From positions 465 through 14,653 of the forward strand of contig DCGQ01000003.1 of the NCBI GenBank assembly GCA_002314635.1: a stretch of 14,189 nucleotides of DNA, given 5' to 3'. The position numbers and the translations under genes are program-made. Positions 1-8,200 of this stretch are shown here, piece after piece. Origin of the DNA: Clostridiales bacterium UBA1774. GTDB taxonomy: Bacteria; Bacillota; Clostridia; Oscillospirales; Oscillospiraceae. Numbering within the stretch: the first letter of the stretch is position 1; each line of letters starts with the position of its first letter. The notes beneath the pieces were generated by a model. The model was not told the origin of the DNA, searched no databases, and worked only from the letters and a program-made list of their open reading frames with translations.

Positions 1-44
1 TGATCCACGAGGTTCTGTATCATATAGGTCAGCAGATCTTTCAT
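1..44 (-). CDS. khpA: KhpA (YlqC) KH-domain RNA-binding protein, N-terminal fragment
   Basis: Only the first 14 codons lie in the window; the gene continues past the left edge. They read MKDLLTYMIQNLVD, which resembles the N-terminus of the small KhpA/YlqC proteins (pattern MKxLLxxIxxxLVD). The ATG is at 42-44 (complement) and an AGGAG lies 11 bases upstream, just inside the 3' end of the rpsP region. In Firmicutes khpA commonly follows rpsP, as here, with a 15-bp gap. KhpA is a roughly 75-80-residue single KH-domain protein that pairs with KhpB/Jag in RNA binding and cell-envelope control. The identification rests on a short peptide plus position, so it is probable, not certain. Confidence 0.7.
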   Translation of the reverse strand, partial: MKDLLTYMIQNLVD

Positions 45-59
45 TCAGGTCAGTTCTCC

Positions 60-296
60 TTATGCCTCTGCCTTCTTCAGCAGTGCCTTGACGGTATCGG
101 TGGGCTGAGCGCCGTTCTTGATCCAGGTCTGGGCACGCTCGGCGTCAACAACGATGGTGGAGGGCTCAGTCAGGGGATCATAGGTGCCGATCTCTTCGAT
201 GAAACGGCCGTCGCGGGGGAAATGAGAGTCAGCGACAACGATGCGGTAGTAGGGGTTCTTCTTTGCGCCCAGTCTGCGCAGTCTGATCTTAACCAT
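60..296 (-). CDS. rpsP: 30S ribosomal protein S16
   Basis: This 78-residue protein is a structural component of the small ribosomal subunit needed for 30S assembly. It begins MVKIRLRRLGAKKNPYYRIV and continues through the family hallmark VADSHFPRDGRFIEEIGTYDP at about residues 21-41, so length and sequence are typical of bacterial S16. I chose the ATG at 294-296 over an upstream in-frame ATG at 309-311: a GAGGTG lies 7 bases before it, and S16 proteins start at MVKIRL. It sits third in the ylxM-ffh-rpsP-khpA operon, 60 bp after ffh. That gap contains an AT-rich palindrome (AAAAGCTTTT, 331-340) but no convincing terminator, so co-transcription with ffh is likely. Confidence 0.97.
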   Translation of the reverse strand: MVKIRLRRLGAKKNPYYRIVVADSHFPRDGRFIEEIGTYDPLTEPSTIVVDAERAQTWIKNGAQPTDTVKALLKKAEA

Positions 297-356
297 GATA
301 ATACACCTCAAAAATGTAATGTTATTTCGGAAAAGCTTTTGACTTTTACCTGTTGT

Positions 357-1727
357 TTAAAATCCGAAAAGGCCCTTCTTTTTGCCTTTTCCGCCCATTT
401 TGGCACCCATCTTGCTGTTCATCAGCTTTTTCATGTTCTTGCCGCTGAGCTGCTTGGTCAGTGCCTGCATCTGCTCAAACTGCTTTAGGAGCCGGTTCAC
501 ATCCACGATCTGGGTGCCGCTGCCCTTGGCGATGCGCTTTTTGCGGGAGCTGTTCAGCAGGGAGGGGTCGTTCCGCTCGGCGGGGGTCATGGAGAGGATG
601 ATGGCCTCCGTTCTCGCCAGCGCCTTTTCGTCAATGGTGGCACCGGCCAGCGCCTTGGAATCCATGCCCGGGATCATACCCGCCAGATCCTGCAGACTGC
701 CCATGCCCTTCAGCTGCACCAGCTGGTCATAGTAATCTGCCAGCGTAAAGCGGTTGGACAGCAGCTTGTCTGCCATCTCCTGCGCTTTTTTCTCATCAAA
801 GGACTGCTCGGCCTTCTCGATCAGGGTGAGGATGTCGCCCATGCCCAGAATCCGGGAGGCCATGCGCTCCGGATGGAAGGGTTCGATCCCGTCCAGCTTT
901 TCGCCGATACCGGCGAATTTGATGGGCTTTCCGGTGACGGCACGCACGCTCAGTGCCGCGCCGCCGCGGGCGTCGCCGTCCAGCTTGGTGAGGAACACAC
1001 TGTCAATGCCCAGCGCCTCGTCGAAGGCCTTGGCGGCGTTCACCGCGTCCTGACCGGTCATGGCGTCCAGCACCAGCATGATCTCGCTGGGTTCCACGGC
1101 GGCCTTCACGTTTTTCAGCTCATCCATCAGCGTCGTGTCGATGTGGAGACGACCGGCAGTGTCCAGCATGACGATGTCGTTGCCGTTCTGCTTGGCGTGG
1201 GCGATGGCGGCCTTGGCGATCTTCACCGGGTCGTCCTTGCCCATCTGGAACACGGGAACGCCTACCTGACCGCCTACGGTGATCAGCTGGTCAATGGCGG
1301 CGGGACGGTAGATATCGCAGGCCACCAGCAGAGGCCGCTTGCCCTGCTTTTTCAGGAGACCTGCCAGCTTGGCACCGTTGGTGGTTTTACCGGCGCCCTG
1401 CAGACCCACCAGCATGATGACCGTGGGGGAGCTGGAGGAAATGTTGATTTTGCAGTTCTCCTTGCCCATGGTCTCGGTGAGCTCTTCGTTGACGATCTTA
1501 ATGACCATCTGCGCGGGGGTGAGGCTTTCCAGAACGGCCTGACCCATTGCCCGCTCGCTGACGCGGGCCACAAAATCCTTCACGACCTTGTAGCTGACGT
1601 CCGCTTCCAGAAGGGCCATGCGAACATCGCGCATGGCGTCCTTGATATCGCTTTCCGTCAGACGGCCCTTGCTGCGGAGCTTTTTAAAGGTAGCCGAAAG
1701 CTTTTCGGACAGACTTTCAAATGCCAT
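357..1727 (-). CDS. ffh: Signal recognition particle protein Ffh (SRP54 GTPase)
   Basis: Ffh binds signal sequences of nascent membrane and secreted proteins together with the 4.5S/6S RNA and docks on FtsY at the membrane. The 456-residue length is normal. Visible parts are an N-domain helical bundle (about 1-95), a G domain with the P-loop GLQGAGKTT at 108-116, DTAGR at 189-193, TKLDGDARGG at 247-256 and the GIGEKLDGIEPF segment at about 273-284, then a Met-rich M domain (about 300-456). The M domain includes the SRP RNA-binding segment with SRKKRIAKGSG, and the protein ends in a Gly/Lys/Met-rich tail (GKGKKKGLFGF). The ATG at 1725-1727 has AAGGA six bases upstream. It lies 33 bp after ylxM, its usual partner. 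No SRP RNA gene was seen in the window. Confidence 0.98.
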   Translation of the reverse strand: MAFESLSEKLSATFKKLRSKGRLTESDIKDAMRDVRMALLEADVSYKVVKDFVARVSERAMGQAVLESLTPAQMVIKIVNEELTETMGKENCKINISSSSPTVIMLVGLQGAGKTTNGAKLAGLLKKQGKRPLLVACDIYRPAAIDQLITVGGQVGVPVFQMGKDDPVKIAKAAIAHAKQNGNDIVMLDTAGRLHIDTTLMDELKNVKAAVEPSEIMLVLDAMTGQDAVNAAKAFDEALGIDSVFLTKLDGDARGGAALSVRAVTGKPIKFAGIGEKLDGIEPFHPERMASRILGMGDILTLIEKAEQSFDEKKAQEMADKLLSNRFTLADYYDQLVQLKGMGSLQDLAGMIPGMDSKALAGATIDEKALARTEAIILSMTPAERNDPSLLNSSRKKRIAKGSGTQIVDVNRLLKQFEQMQALTKQLSGKNMKKLMNSKMGAKMGGKGKKKGLFGF

Positions 1728-1760
1728 AATCGATCCTTACCCGTTGTGGCCGGCTGACCA

Positions 1761-2123
1761 CTATAGCTTCATTTCTTCCAGAACATGCTGCAGTTCCGCA
1801 CAGATGCTCAAAAGTGCCGGATTCTGAAGCTTCTCCGCATTCAGCGCGGAGATCTGAGATACCAGCGCCTCGGCGGTTTCGATCTGCTTCAGAAGCTGCG
1901 TATGCCGCGCCGCAAGACCGGTTCGCTTTTCCGTGTCCGTCAGCGCGATCTCCGCGCGGAGCAGCGCATCCCGGACGGCCTGACGGCTGATCCCGTCGTT
2001 TTCGGCGATCTCACTCAGCGTCAGATTCTCGTTGTAGTACAGATCGGCATATTCCCGCTGTTTCTCCGTGAGCAGCTCACCATAGAAATCCAGCAGGAGA
2101 GAGAGGTAAATGTTTTTATCCAT
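1761..2123 (-). CDS. ylxM: YlxM-type putative helix-turn-helix SRP-associated protein
   Basis: This 120-residue protein belongs to the YlxM (UPF0122) family, almost always encoded directly before ffh in Firmicutes. Residues 1-30 (starting MDKNIYLSLLLDFYGELLTE) match the family N-terminus. A sigma-70 region-4-like helix-turn-helix covers about residues 34-57 (LTLSEIAENDGISRQAV...). The rest, about 60-118, is charged and helical, with likely coiled-coil character. Work on streptococcal YlxM links it to SRP assembly or activity, while its DNA-binding role is inferred from the fold. It is the first gene of the operon, downstream of a strong predicted promoter. The start at 2121-2123 has a modest AGGA five to six bases upstream. 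Confidence 0.93.
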   Translation of the reverse strand: MDKNIYLSLLLDFYGELLTEKQREYADLYYNENLTLSEIAENDGISRQAVRDALLRAEIALTDTEKRTGLAARHTQLLKQIETAEALVSQISALNAEKLQNPALLSICAELQHVLEEMKL

Positions 2124-2135
2124 GTGGTTCCTGCC

Positions 2136-2159
2136 CTGTAAAGTATAACGCCATTACAG
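2136..2159. promoter_or_regulatory. Inverted repeat CTGTAA-N12-TTACAG in the ylxM leader
   Basis: A perfect 6-bp inverted repeat, with arms at 2136-2141 and 2154-2159 and a 12-base centre. The outer arm lies where transcription from the ylxM promoter should begin (about 2159). It could therefore form a hairpin at the 5' end of the operon mRNA or be a protein-binding dyad just downstream of the promoter. There is no following U-tract, so it does not look like a terminator. The repeat is directly visible; function is inference. Confidence 0.35.
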
Positions 2160-2165
2160 ACCGGT

Positions 2166-2194
2166 ATTCTAGCGTGTTTTCCCGGATTTGTCAA
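2166..2194 (-). promoter_or_regulatory. Sigma-A promoter of the ylxM-ffh-rpsP-khpA operon
   Basis: On the minus strand a perfect -35 box TTGACA (complement of 2189-2194) is followed, after exactly 17 bp, by TAGAAT (complement of 2166-2171), one mismatch from the TATAAT consensus. Transcription should start near 2159, giving a leader of about 36 bases before the ylxM ATG. This is the strongest promoter match in the window and fits a constitutively expressed housekeeping operon. Confidence 0.88.
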
Positions 2195-2214
2195 GTGGTA
2201 AGACAGACGATTTT

Positions 2215-2238
2215 CTGCAAATTGCAGGTATATTGCAG
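2215..2238. promoter_or_regulatory. Operator-like dyad with extra half-site upstream of the glucan synthase gene
   Basis: CTGCAA (2215-2220), a central A, and TTGCAG (2222-2227) form a perfect 13-bp dyad. A second TTGCAG lies at 2233-2238, exactly 11 bp downstream, about one DNA turn, inside the direct repeat ATTGCAGG-TAT-ATTGCAGG. The cluster is 27-50 bp before the first ATG of the glucan synthase gene. The only -10-like hexamer nearby on the plus strand is TATATT (2229-2234), without a good -35 box, so the dyad would lie in the -35/-10 spacer. A repressor or activator site is a reasonable inference; no regulator is identified. Confidence 0.45.
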
Positions 2239-2264
2239 GGTGTCCCGGCGGAAACTATCTCATT

Positions 2265-5200
2265 ATGATGGAAATGAACCGAAATGTCAACGAAAACCCG
2301 GATATGGAGCGATACGGTGCGCGTATCGCGTCAGAAAATCACCCGAATGGAACGCTCCGAAGCCGCTGCGCGGCTCTGCGGATCCGCAAGGATGTGCAAA
2401 TACTGGAGCAGCTCTGTGAAGGACAGAACCTTGCCTCGGAGGAGGATCGGAAGTGGCTGCAGGACAACCTTTACCGGGTCCGCCGGGACGGAAAGGCCGC
2501 TGCCTGTGCCTATCGTGGCGCAGGACGCATCCGCGCCTGCGGGCCGCAGCCGTGGGTGCAGCGGCTGGCCGACGCGTTGACGGAGAAAAGCGGCGGAAGG
2601 CTGGAAGCGGAGCAGCTCCGCGCCTTTCTCACCGGGGTACAGCAGGTCACGGCCCTGACGGAGCGGGAGATTTCGCTGGTTCCGGCGGCGCTGCGGAGCA
2701 GTCTGCTGCACCGGCTGGCGGAATCGAAGCAGGACTGTCAGGCGGTGTTTCAGTCGCTGTCCCTGTTGGATCGGACGGATCTGGCGGCGCTGCTGGATTC
2801 CGTCAGCACCATGGCGCAGGTATTTCAGCAGGATCCTGCCCGGGTCTACCCCATGATGGACGCGGAATCCCGGCGGGATTACCGGCGAAAGTGCGCCCTC
2901 CTTGCCCGGAAAGCCGGGATGAGGGAGACGGAGGCCGCCGCGCTGGTGCTGCGTCTGGCGGAACGGGAGAAGCAGCACATCGGCGAATACCTGTATCACA
3001 GGCCGCTGGGTCATCCCCGGCGGGAGCCGCTGGTGCCGTTTCTGCTGCTGCACCTGCTTCTGCCGCTGCTGCTGGCGCTGGGACTGAGCCGGGGACTGGG
3101 CGCGCCGTGGACATGGGCGCTGCTGCTTCTGCCGCTGCAGGACGGCGTATCGTTTCTGTTTCACCGCTGCTGCAGCGCCCGAAAGCACCCGGAGCGGCTG
3201 CCCAGACTGGACTATGCCGCCGGGATCCCGGAGGAAAGCACTACGCTGGCGGTCAGCGTGGTGCTGCTGACCACGCCGGAGGCGGCACAGGAGGCGGCAG
3301 CAAGGCTGGAGCAGTACCGTCTGGCCAACCGGCGGGCGGGAAAGCAGCTGCTGCTGGGCATTCTGATGGATTACGGCGAAAGCCGCAGCCGGACGCAGGA
3401 CACGGACGCTGCCATTCTGGGCGCGGCAAAGGCCACCGTCCGTGAGCTGAACCGGAAATACGGCGGCGGGTTTTATCTGTTCGTCCGGGAGCGGAGCTGC
3501 AGCCGGCGGGATGGGGTCTGGCGGGGCAGCGAGCGGAAGCGGGGCGCGATTCTGGAGCTTTGTGCGCTGCTGCGCGGGCAGGAACAGCATCTGGAATGCT
3601 GCGGAGCACCGCTGCCGGAATCGGTGAAATACCTGATCGTGCTGGACGGGGACACCCGCCTGAATATGGACACGGCGGCGGAGCTGGCGGGTACGCTGGC
3701 TCATCCGCTGCACCGGCCCGAGATCAGCCGGGAGGGCCGCCTGACCGGCGGACACGCGCTGCTGCAGCCGCATCTGCGGGTGTCCCTTTCGGACGCGGAG
3801 AAGTCCGGCTTCAGCCGGATCTTTGCGGGACAGGGGGGAATGAACCCCTACGGCGGCGTGAACAGCGACGTGTATCAGGATCTGTTCGGACAGGGAAGCT
3901 ACTGCGGAAAGGGCATTCTGGACATTGACGCTTTTCTCCGCTGCGTGGGCAGCTGCTTTCCGCCGGAGAGACTGCTGAGCCACGATCTGCTGGAGGGAGC
4001 CTGTACCGGCTGCGCCTATCTCAGCGATGTGACCCTGACGGAGGGCTTCCCCTCCGGCGTACTCAGCTATTACGACCGGCAGCACCGCTGGATCCGGGGC
4101 GACTGGCAGACCATTCCGTGGCTCCTGCCCTTCGTCCGGAACCGGGACGGGGAGCGGGTGCGAAACCCGGTGCCCCAGCTGTCCCGCTATAAGATCTGGG
4201 ACAATCTGTGCCGCAGCCTGCTGCCGGCGGCGCAGCTCACCATCGCGCTGCTATGGCTGCTGACGGGGAAAACGGCGTATCTGGGCTGTTTCCTGACCGT
4301 CCTTGCCGGTATGCTGCTGCGGGTGCTGCCGGGCGGCGGAATCGGCGGGAAACGGTATCATTCCCGCAGCCTGTCCGGTTTGCAGCGGGCATTGTATCAG
4401 CTGGTGTGGCTGCTTTGGCTGCTGCCGTATACCGGCTGGGTCAACCTCCACGCCATCTGCTGCGCCCTGTATCGGATGCTGGTCAGCCACCGGAAGCTGC
4501 TGAGCTGGGTGACCAGCGCACAGAGTGAAGGGGGGGCTCCGAAAGCCTGTCTGCGCCGGATGTGGCCCTGCTATGTCTGCGCCCTGCCGCTGCTGCTGTG
4601 GGGCACAGTCATGGGAAAAATCGCGGGTCTGCTGTGGCTGCTGTGCCCCGCCGCGGCGGTGTTCCTCAGCCGGGAGCGGGAGAAAACGCCCCGTCTGCGG
4701 GAGGCAGACCGGGAATTCCTGCTGCACTGCTGCGGGGATATCAAACGGTATTTTGACACGCTGGTGAATGCGGAGCGGAACTGGCTGCCGCCGGATAATC
4801 TGCAGGAGGTTCCGGAGGAACGCATTGCGGAGCGCACCAGTCCCACCAACATCGGCCTGATGCTCCTTGCCCTTCTGGCTGCTTCGGATCTGGGTCTCTG
4901 CACCGAGGCGGAGGTATGGACGCGGGCGGAAGCCAGCTTGAATACCCTTTCAAGGATGCCGAAATTCCGGGGGCATCTGTATAACTGGGTGGATATCCGC
5001 ACGCTGCAGCCGCTGAATCCGCCCTATATCTCCACGGTGGACAGCGGAAATCTGCTGGCCTGCCTTGTGATCCTGCGAAGCGCTGCCCGGACTGCCGCAC
5101 CCCGGCTGCTGCCGCTGCTGGATGAGCTGATCGGAAATATGAAGCTGGATTTTCTCTATGACGAAAAGCGCTGCCTGTTCTATCTGGGCTGGGACCCGCA

Positions 5201-8200
5201 GACGGACACGCCCACTGAGATCTGGTATGACCTGCTGGAAAGCGAGGCCAGAACGGCGGGTTTTCTGGCCGTTGCCCGGGGCGAAGCGCCGAAAAAGCAC
5301 TGGCGGCATCTGGGCAGAACCCTGCTGGAGGCGGAGGGGCAGAGCGGACTTGCCTCGTGGACGGGAACCATGTTCGAGTATCTGATGCCCGCACTGTTTC
5401 TCACCGAGCCGGAAGGCTCCCTGCTTCGGGAGAGCCGGGCGTTTTGCTGCCATGTGCAGCGAAGCGCGGCGGTGAACGGAATCTGGGGCGTGTCGGAAAG
5501 CGCATTCGCGGAGACGGACGGCGGACTGAACTATGCCTACAAGGCCCACGGCGTACAGAAGCTGGCGCTCTGCACCGGGATGGATCGGGAGCGGGTCATA
5601 GCACCGTATGCCTCGTTTCTGGCGCTGCCGGAGGGGGCGCGTCCGGTGGTGCGGAACCTGCTGCGCCTGCGCCGCATGGGCATGGAGGGGCGCTTCGGCT
5701 TCTATGAGGCGCTGGATCTGACCCCCTCCCGCGGCAGCGAACAGCCGGTGCGGTGCTATATGGCGCACCATCTGGCCATGAGTCTGCTGGCAGCGGACAA
5801 CGCCCTGTGCGGCGGCATTCTGCGCCGAAGGTTTCTGGCAGACCCGGAGATGGCCGCCTGTCAGGAGCTGCTGGAGGAAAGCGCACCGGTGGGGCAGAAG
5901 ATCCGGACGGAATCGGATTCCCGGCTGCCGGAGCGCCCGAAACGGCCGACCCGGCAGGGGATGAAGCTGCTGCGGATCGGAGCTGACCCGGAAAAACCCC
6001 TGTTCTGTCCCCTGAGCAGCGGCAGCTTTCATGCGCTGGTCAGCGCGTCGGGGTATCAGCACTGCACATGGAACGGTATCCTGCTCCATGTGTGCGAAAA
6101 GGACGCGGCGGCGGCAGTGCCGGGTGTGCTGCTGTTTGCGGCCACGGCGAATGGGGTGATTCCTCTGCAGGCCGCGCCGGATTACGGCACGGGAGCCAAA
6201 CGGTACAGCAGCTGTGACGGCTCGTGCCTGACGGTTTTCACGGAGCAGGACGGTCTTGCCTTTTCCCAGCGGATTCAGGTCTCCGACCGGGTTCCGGGGC
6301 AGCGGCGAAGCGTCACGATCACAAACCGCTCCGACAGCCGCCGGGAGCTGACCCTTGCGCTGTATCTGGAGCCGGTGCTTTGCCGGGAGGCAGCGTGGGA
6401 GTCCCATCCGGCGTTTCAGCGGCTCTGTCTGGAGCCGGGCAGCGAGGACGGCATTCTGTGCTTCACCCATCGCAGCGGCGGCAGCGAACCGGAGGCACAC
6501 ATGGCCATCGGCTGCAGCGCGGCCTGTCTGGCCGACACGGATCGGGCGCTGCTGTTCGGGCGGGGCGGCATCCGGAATATCCGCAGCGCGGTCAGTCGGG
6601 AAAGCCGGGGTATCCGTGCCGCATCGGAGCCATGCGCCTTTCTGCGGACGGTGCTGCGTCTGCAGCCGGGGGAGAAACAGACCGTGGTTTATTCGCTGGC
6701 TGCCGGGTTTACCCGGAAGGAAGCGATCCTCCGCGCCGCCGATCTGCTGACGGAGCGGGGAACCGGCAGCGGGTATTATGATTTCCTGCTGCGGAAATGG
6801 CTGAACGGGGCAAGTCCGGAGAAGGCGTTTCTCCTGCTGCCGGAGCTGGTTCGGTGGAAGCTGCCGCTGCCGGAGGCAGCGGATGCCGGAGACCGGCGGG
6901 AACCGCTGTGGCGCTGGGGTATTTCCGGGGACTTCCCGGTGGTGACGGCGGAGCGGCAGGACGGGGAAACGGCCCTGCGTCAGTGGGCGTTTCTGAAGGG
7001 TCTGGGCGTTTCCTATGACCTTGTGATCTTCACCGCCGACAGCGGCATTTACGGAACCCCGGAACGGAAGGCGCTGACCCGCACGGCGGAGCGGCTGGAG
7101 CTGGGGCAATGGGAGCATCAGCCGGGCGGGTATCACGTTTTCCCCGGCGGGAAGGCCGAATGGCAGGAGCTGAGCCGGTACGCCGTGGGCGCCGGTCAGG
7201 GGGAGCCGAAGCCGGAGGCGCTGCGCCTGATCCCCGCTTCGGTGGACACCATGGCGCTGCGCCGGGTATCACCGGAGGGGCAGACGGTACGCGCCGTTAC
7301 GGAAAGCGGGGTGGGTCTGCGGGCATGGACGCACATTCTGTCAAACGGCAGACTGGGTTGGCTGGCGGCGGACACCGGCTGCGGCAGTATGTGGCTGGAC
7401 AACGCCCGGGAACACCGGCTGACCCCGTGGAAAAACGACCCCTGCGGTCTGAATACCGTGGAGGAGCTGCAGCTGGTGCGGGACGGAGAGCCGCTGTCCC
7501 TGTTCGCGGATGCGGACACGGCTGAGACCTGCGTTTCCTACGGACTTGGCTTCATCCGCTGGGAGCGGAAGCTTCCCGGCGGAACGAAAAGCAGCGTGAC
7601 CGGCTTTGTCCCGCGGGAGGGAGCGCAGCGGATCCTGCTGGTGGAGCTGTCCGGCCGGAAGGAGGGCGACCGGATCCGCTGGCGGCTGGAAACGGAGCGA
7701 AGGCTTTGGCTTCACGGTGACGGAACGGAGACGGACGGTGGAAAGGCCGGGTACAGCGCCCGGATGGAACTGAAAGCCGCGCCCGGACTGTGTCTGACCG
7801 TCTCTGCGGAAAAGGGCGGGGAGACGGATTACGAAACGGGAAAGCGGCTGCTGGAGGAAACGATTCAGGAGTGGAAAACCCGAACCGGCGGACTTTCGCT
7901 GGAAAGCGGCTGTCCGGCGCTGGATGCATATCTGAACGGCTGGGCAGCCTATCAGGTGCTGGCCTGCCGCATCTATGGCCGCGCTTCCCTGTATCAGAGC
8001 GGCGGAGCCTACGGCTTCCGGGATCAGCTGCAGGATATCTGTGCCCTGATCGACCCGGAACCGGCGCTGGCCCGGAGCCACATCCTGCGCTGTGCCGCCC
8101 ATCAGTATGAGGAAGGGGATGTGATGCACTGGTGGCATCCGCAGAAGGCCGGAGACCGGGGCGTGCGTACCCGCTGCAGCGATGATCTGCTGTGGCTGGC

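Noticed and set aside
331..340. Palindrome AAAAGCTTTT in the ffh-rpsP gap as a terminator
   Set aside because: The stem is short and AT-rich without a GC core or proper U-run after it, and rpsP must be transcribed through it from the upstream promoter.
873..1757. 294-residue plus-strand open frame opposite ffh
   Set aside because: It is antisense to the highly conserved ffh, with low-complexity His/Gly/Val-rich translation and no support as a gene.
1745..1760. GTGG...CCAC inverted repeat in the ylxM-ffh gap
   Set aside because: Only a 4-bp stem, easily due to chance, and no U-run; not supportable as a regulatory or terminator structure.
3030..3150. CTG-rich repeated stretch in the glucan synthase gene as a nucleotide repeat element
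   Set aside because: It is explained by consecutive leucine codons (CTG/CTT) of a transmembrane segment pair, not by a DNA repeat.
4950..7136. 728-residue and (2331-4085) 584-residue open frames on the minus strand inside the glucan synthase gene
   Set aside because: Both are Gln/Arg/Pro/Ala-rich shadow translations of a well-supported gene with no ribosome binding site or domain; the sense frame carries all the family motifs.
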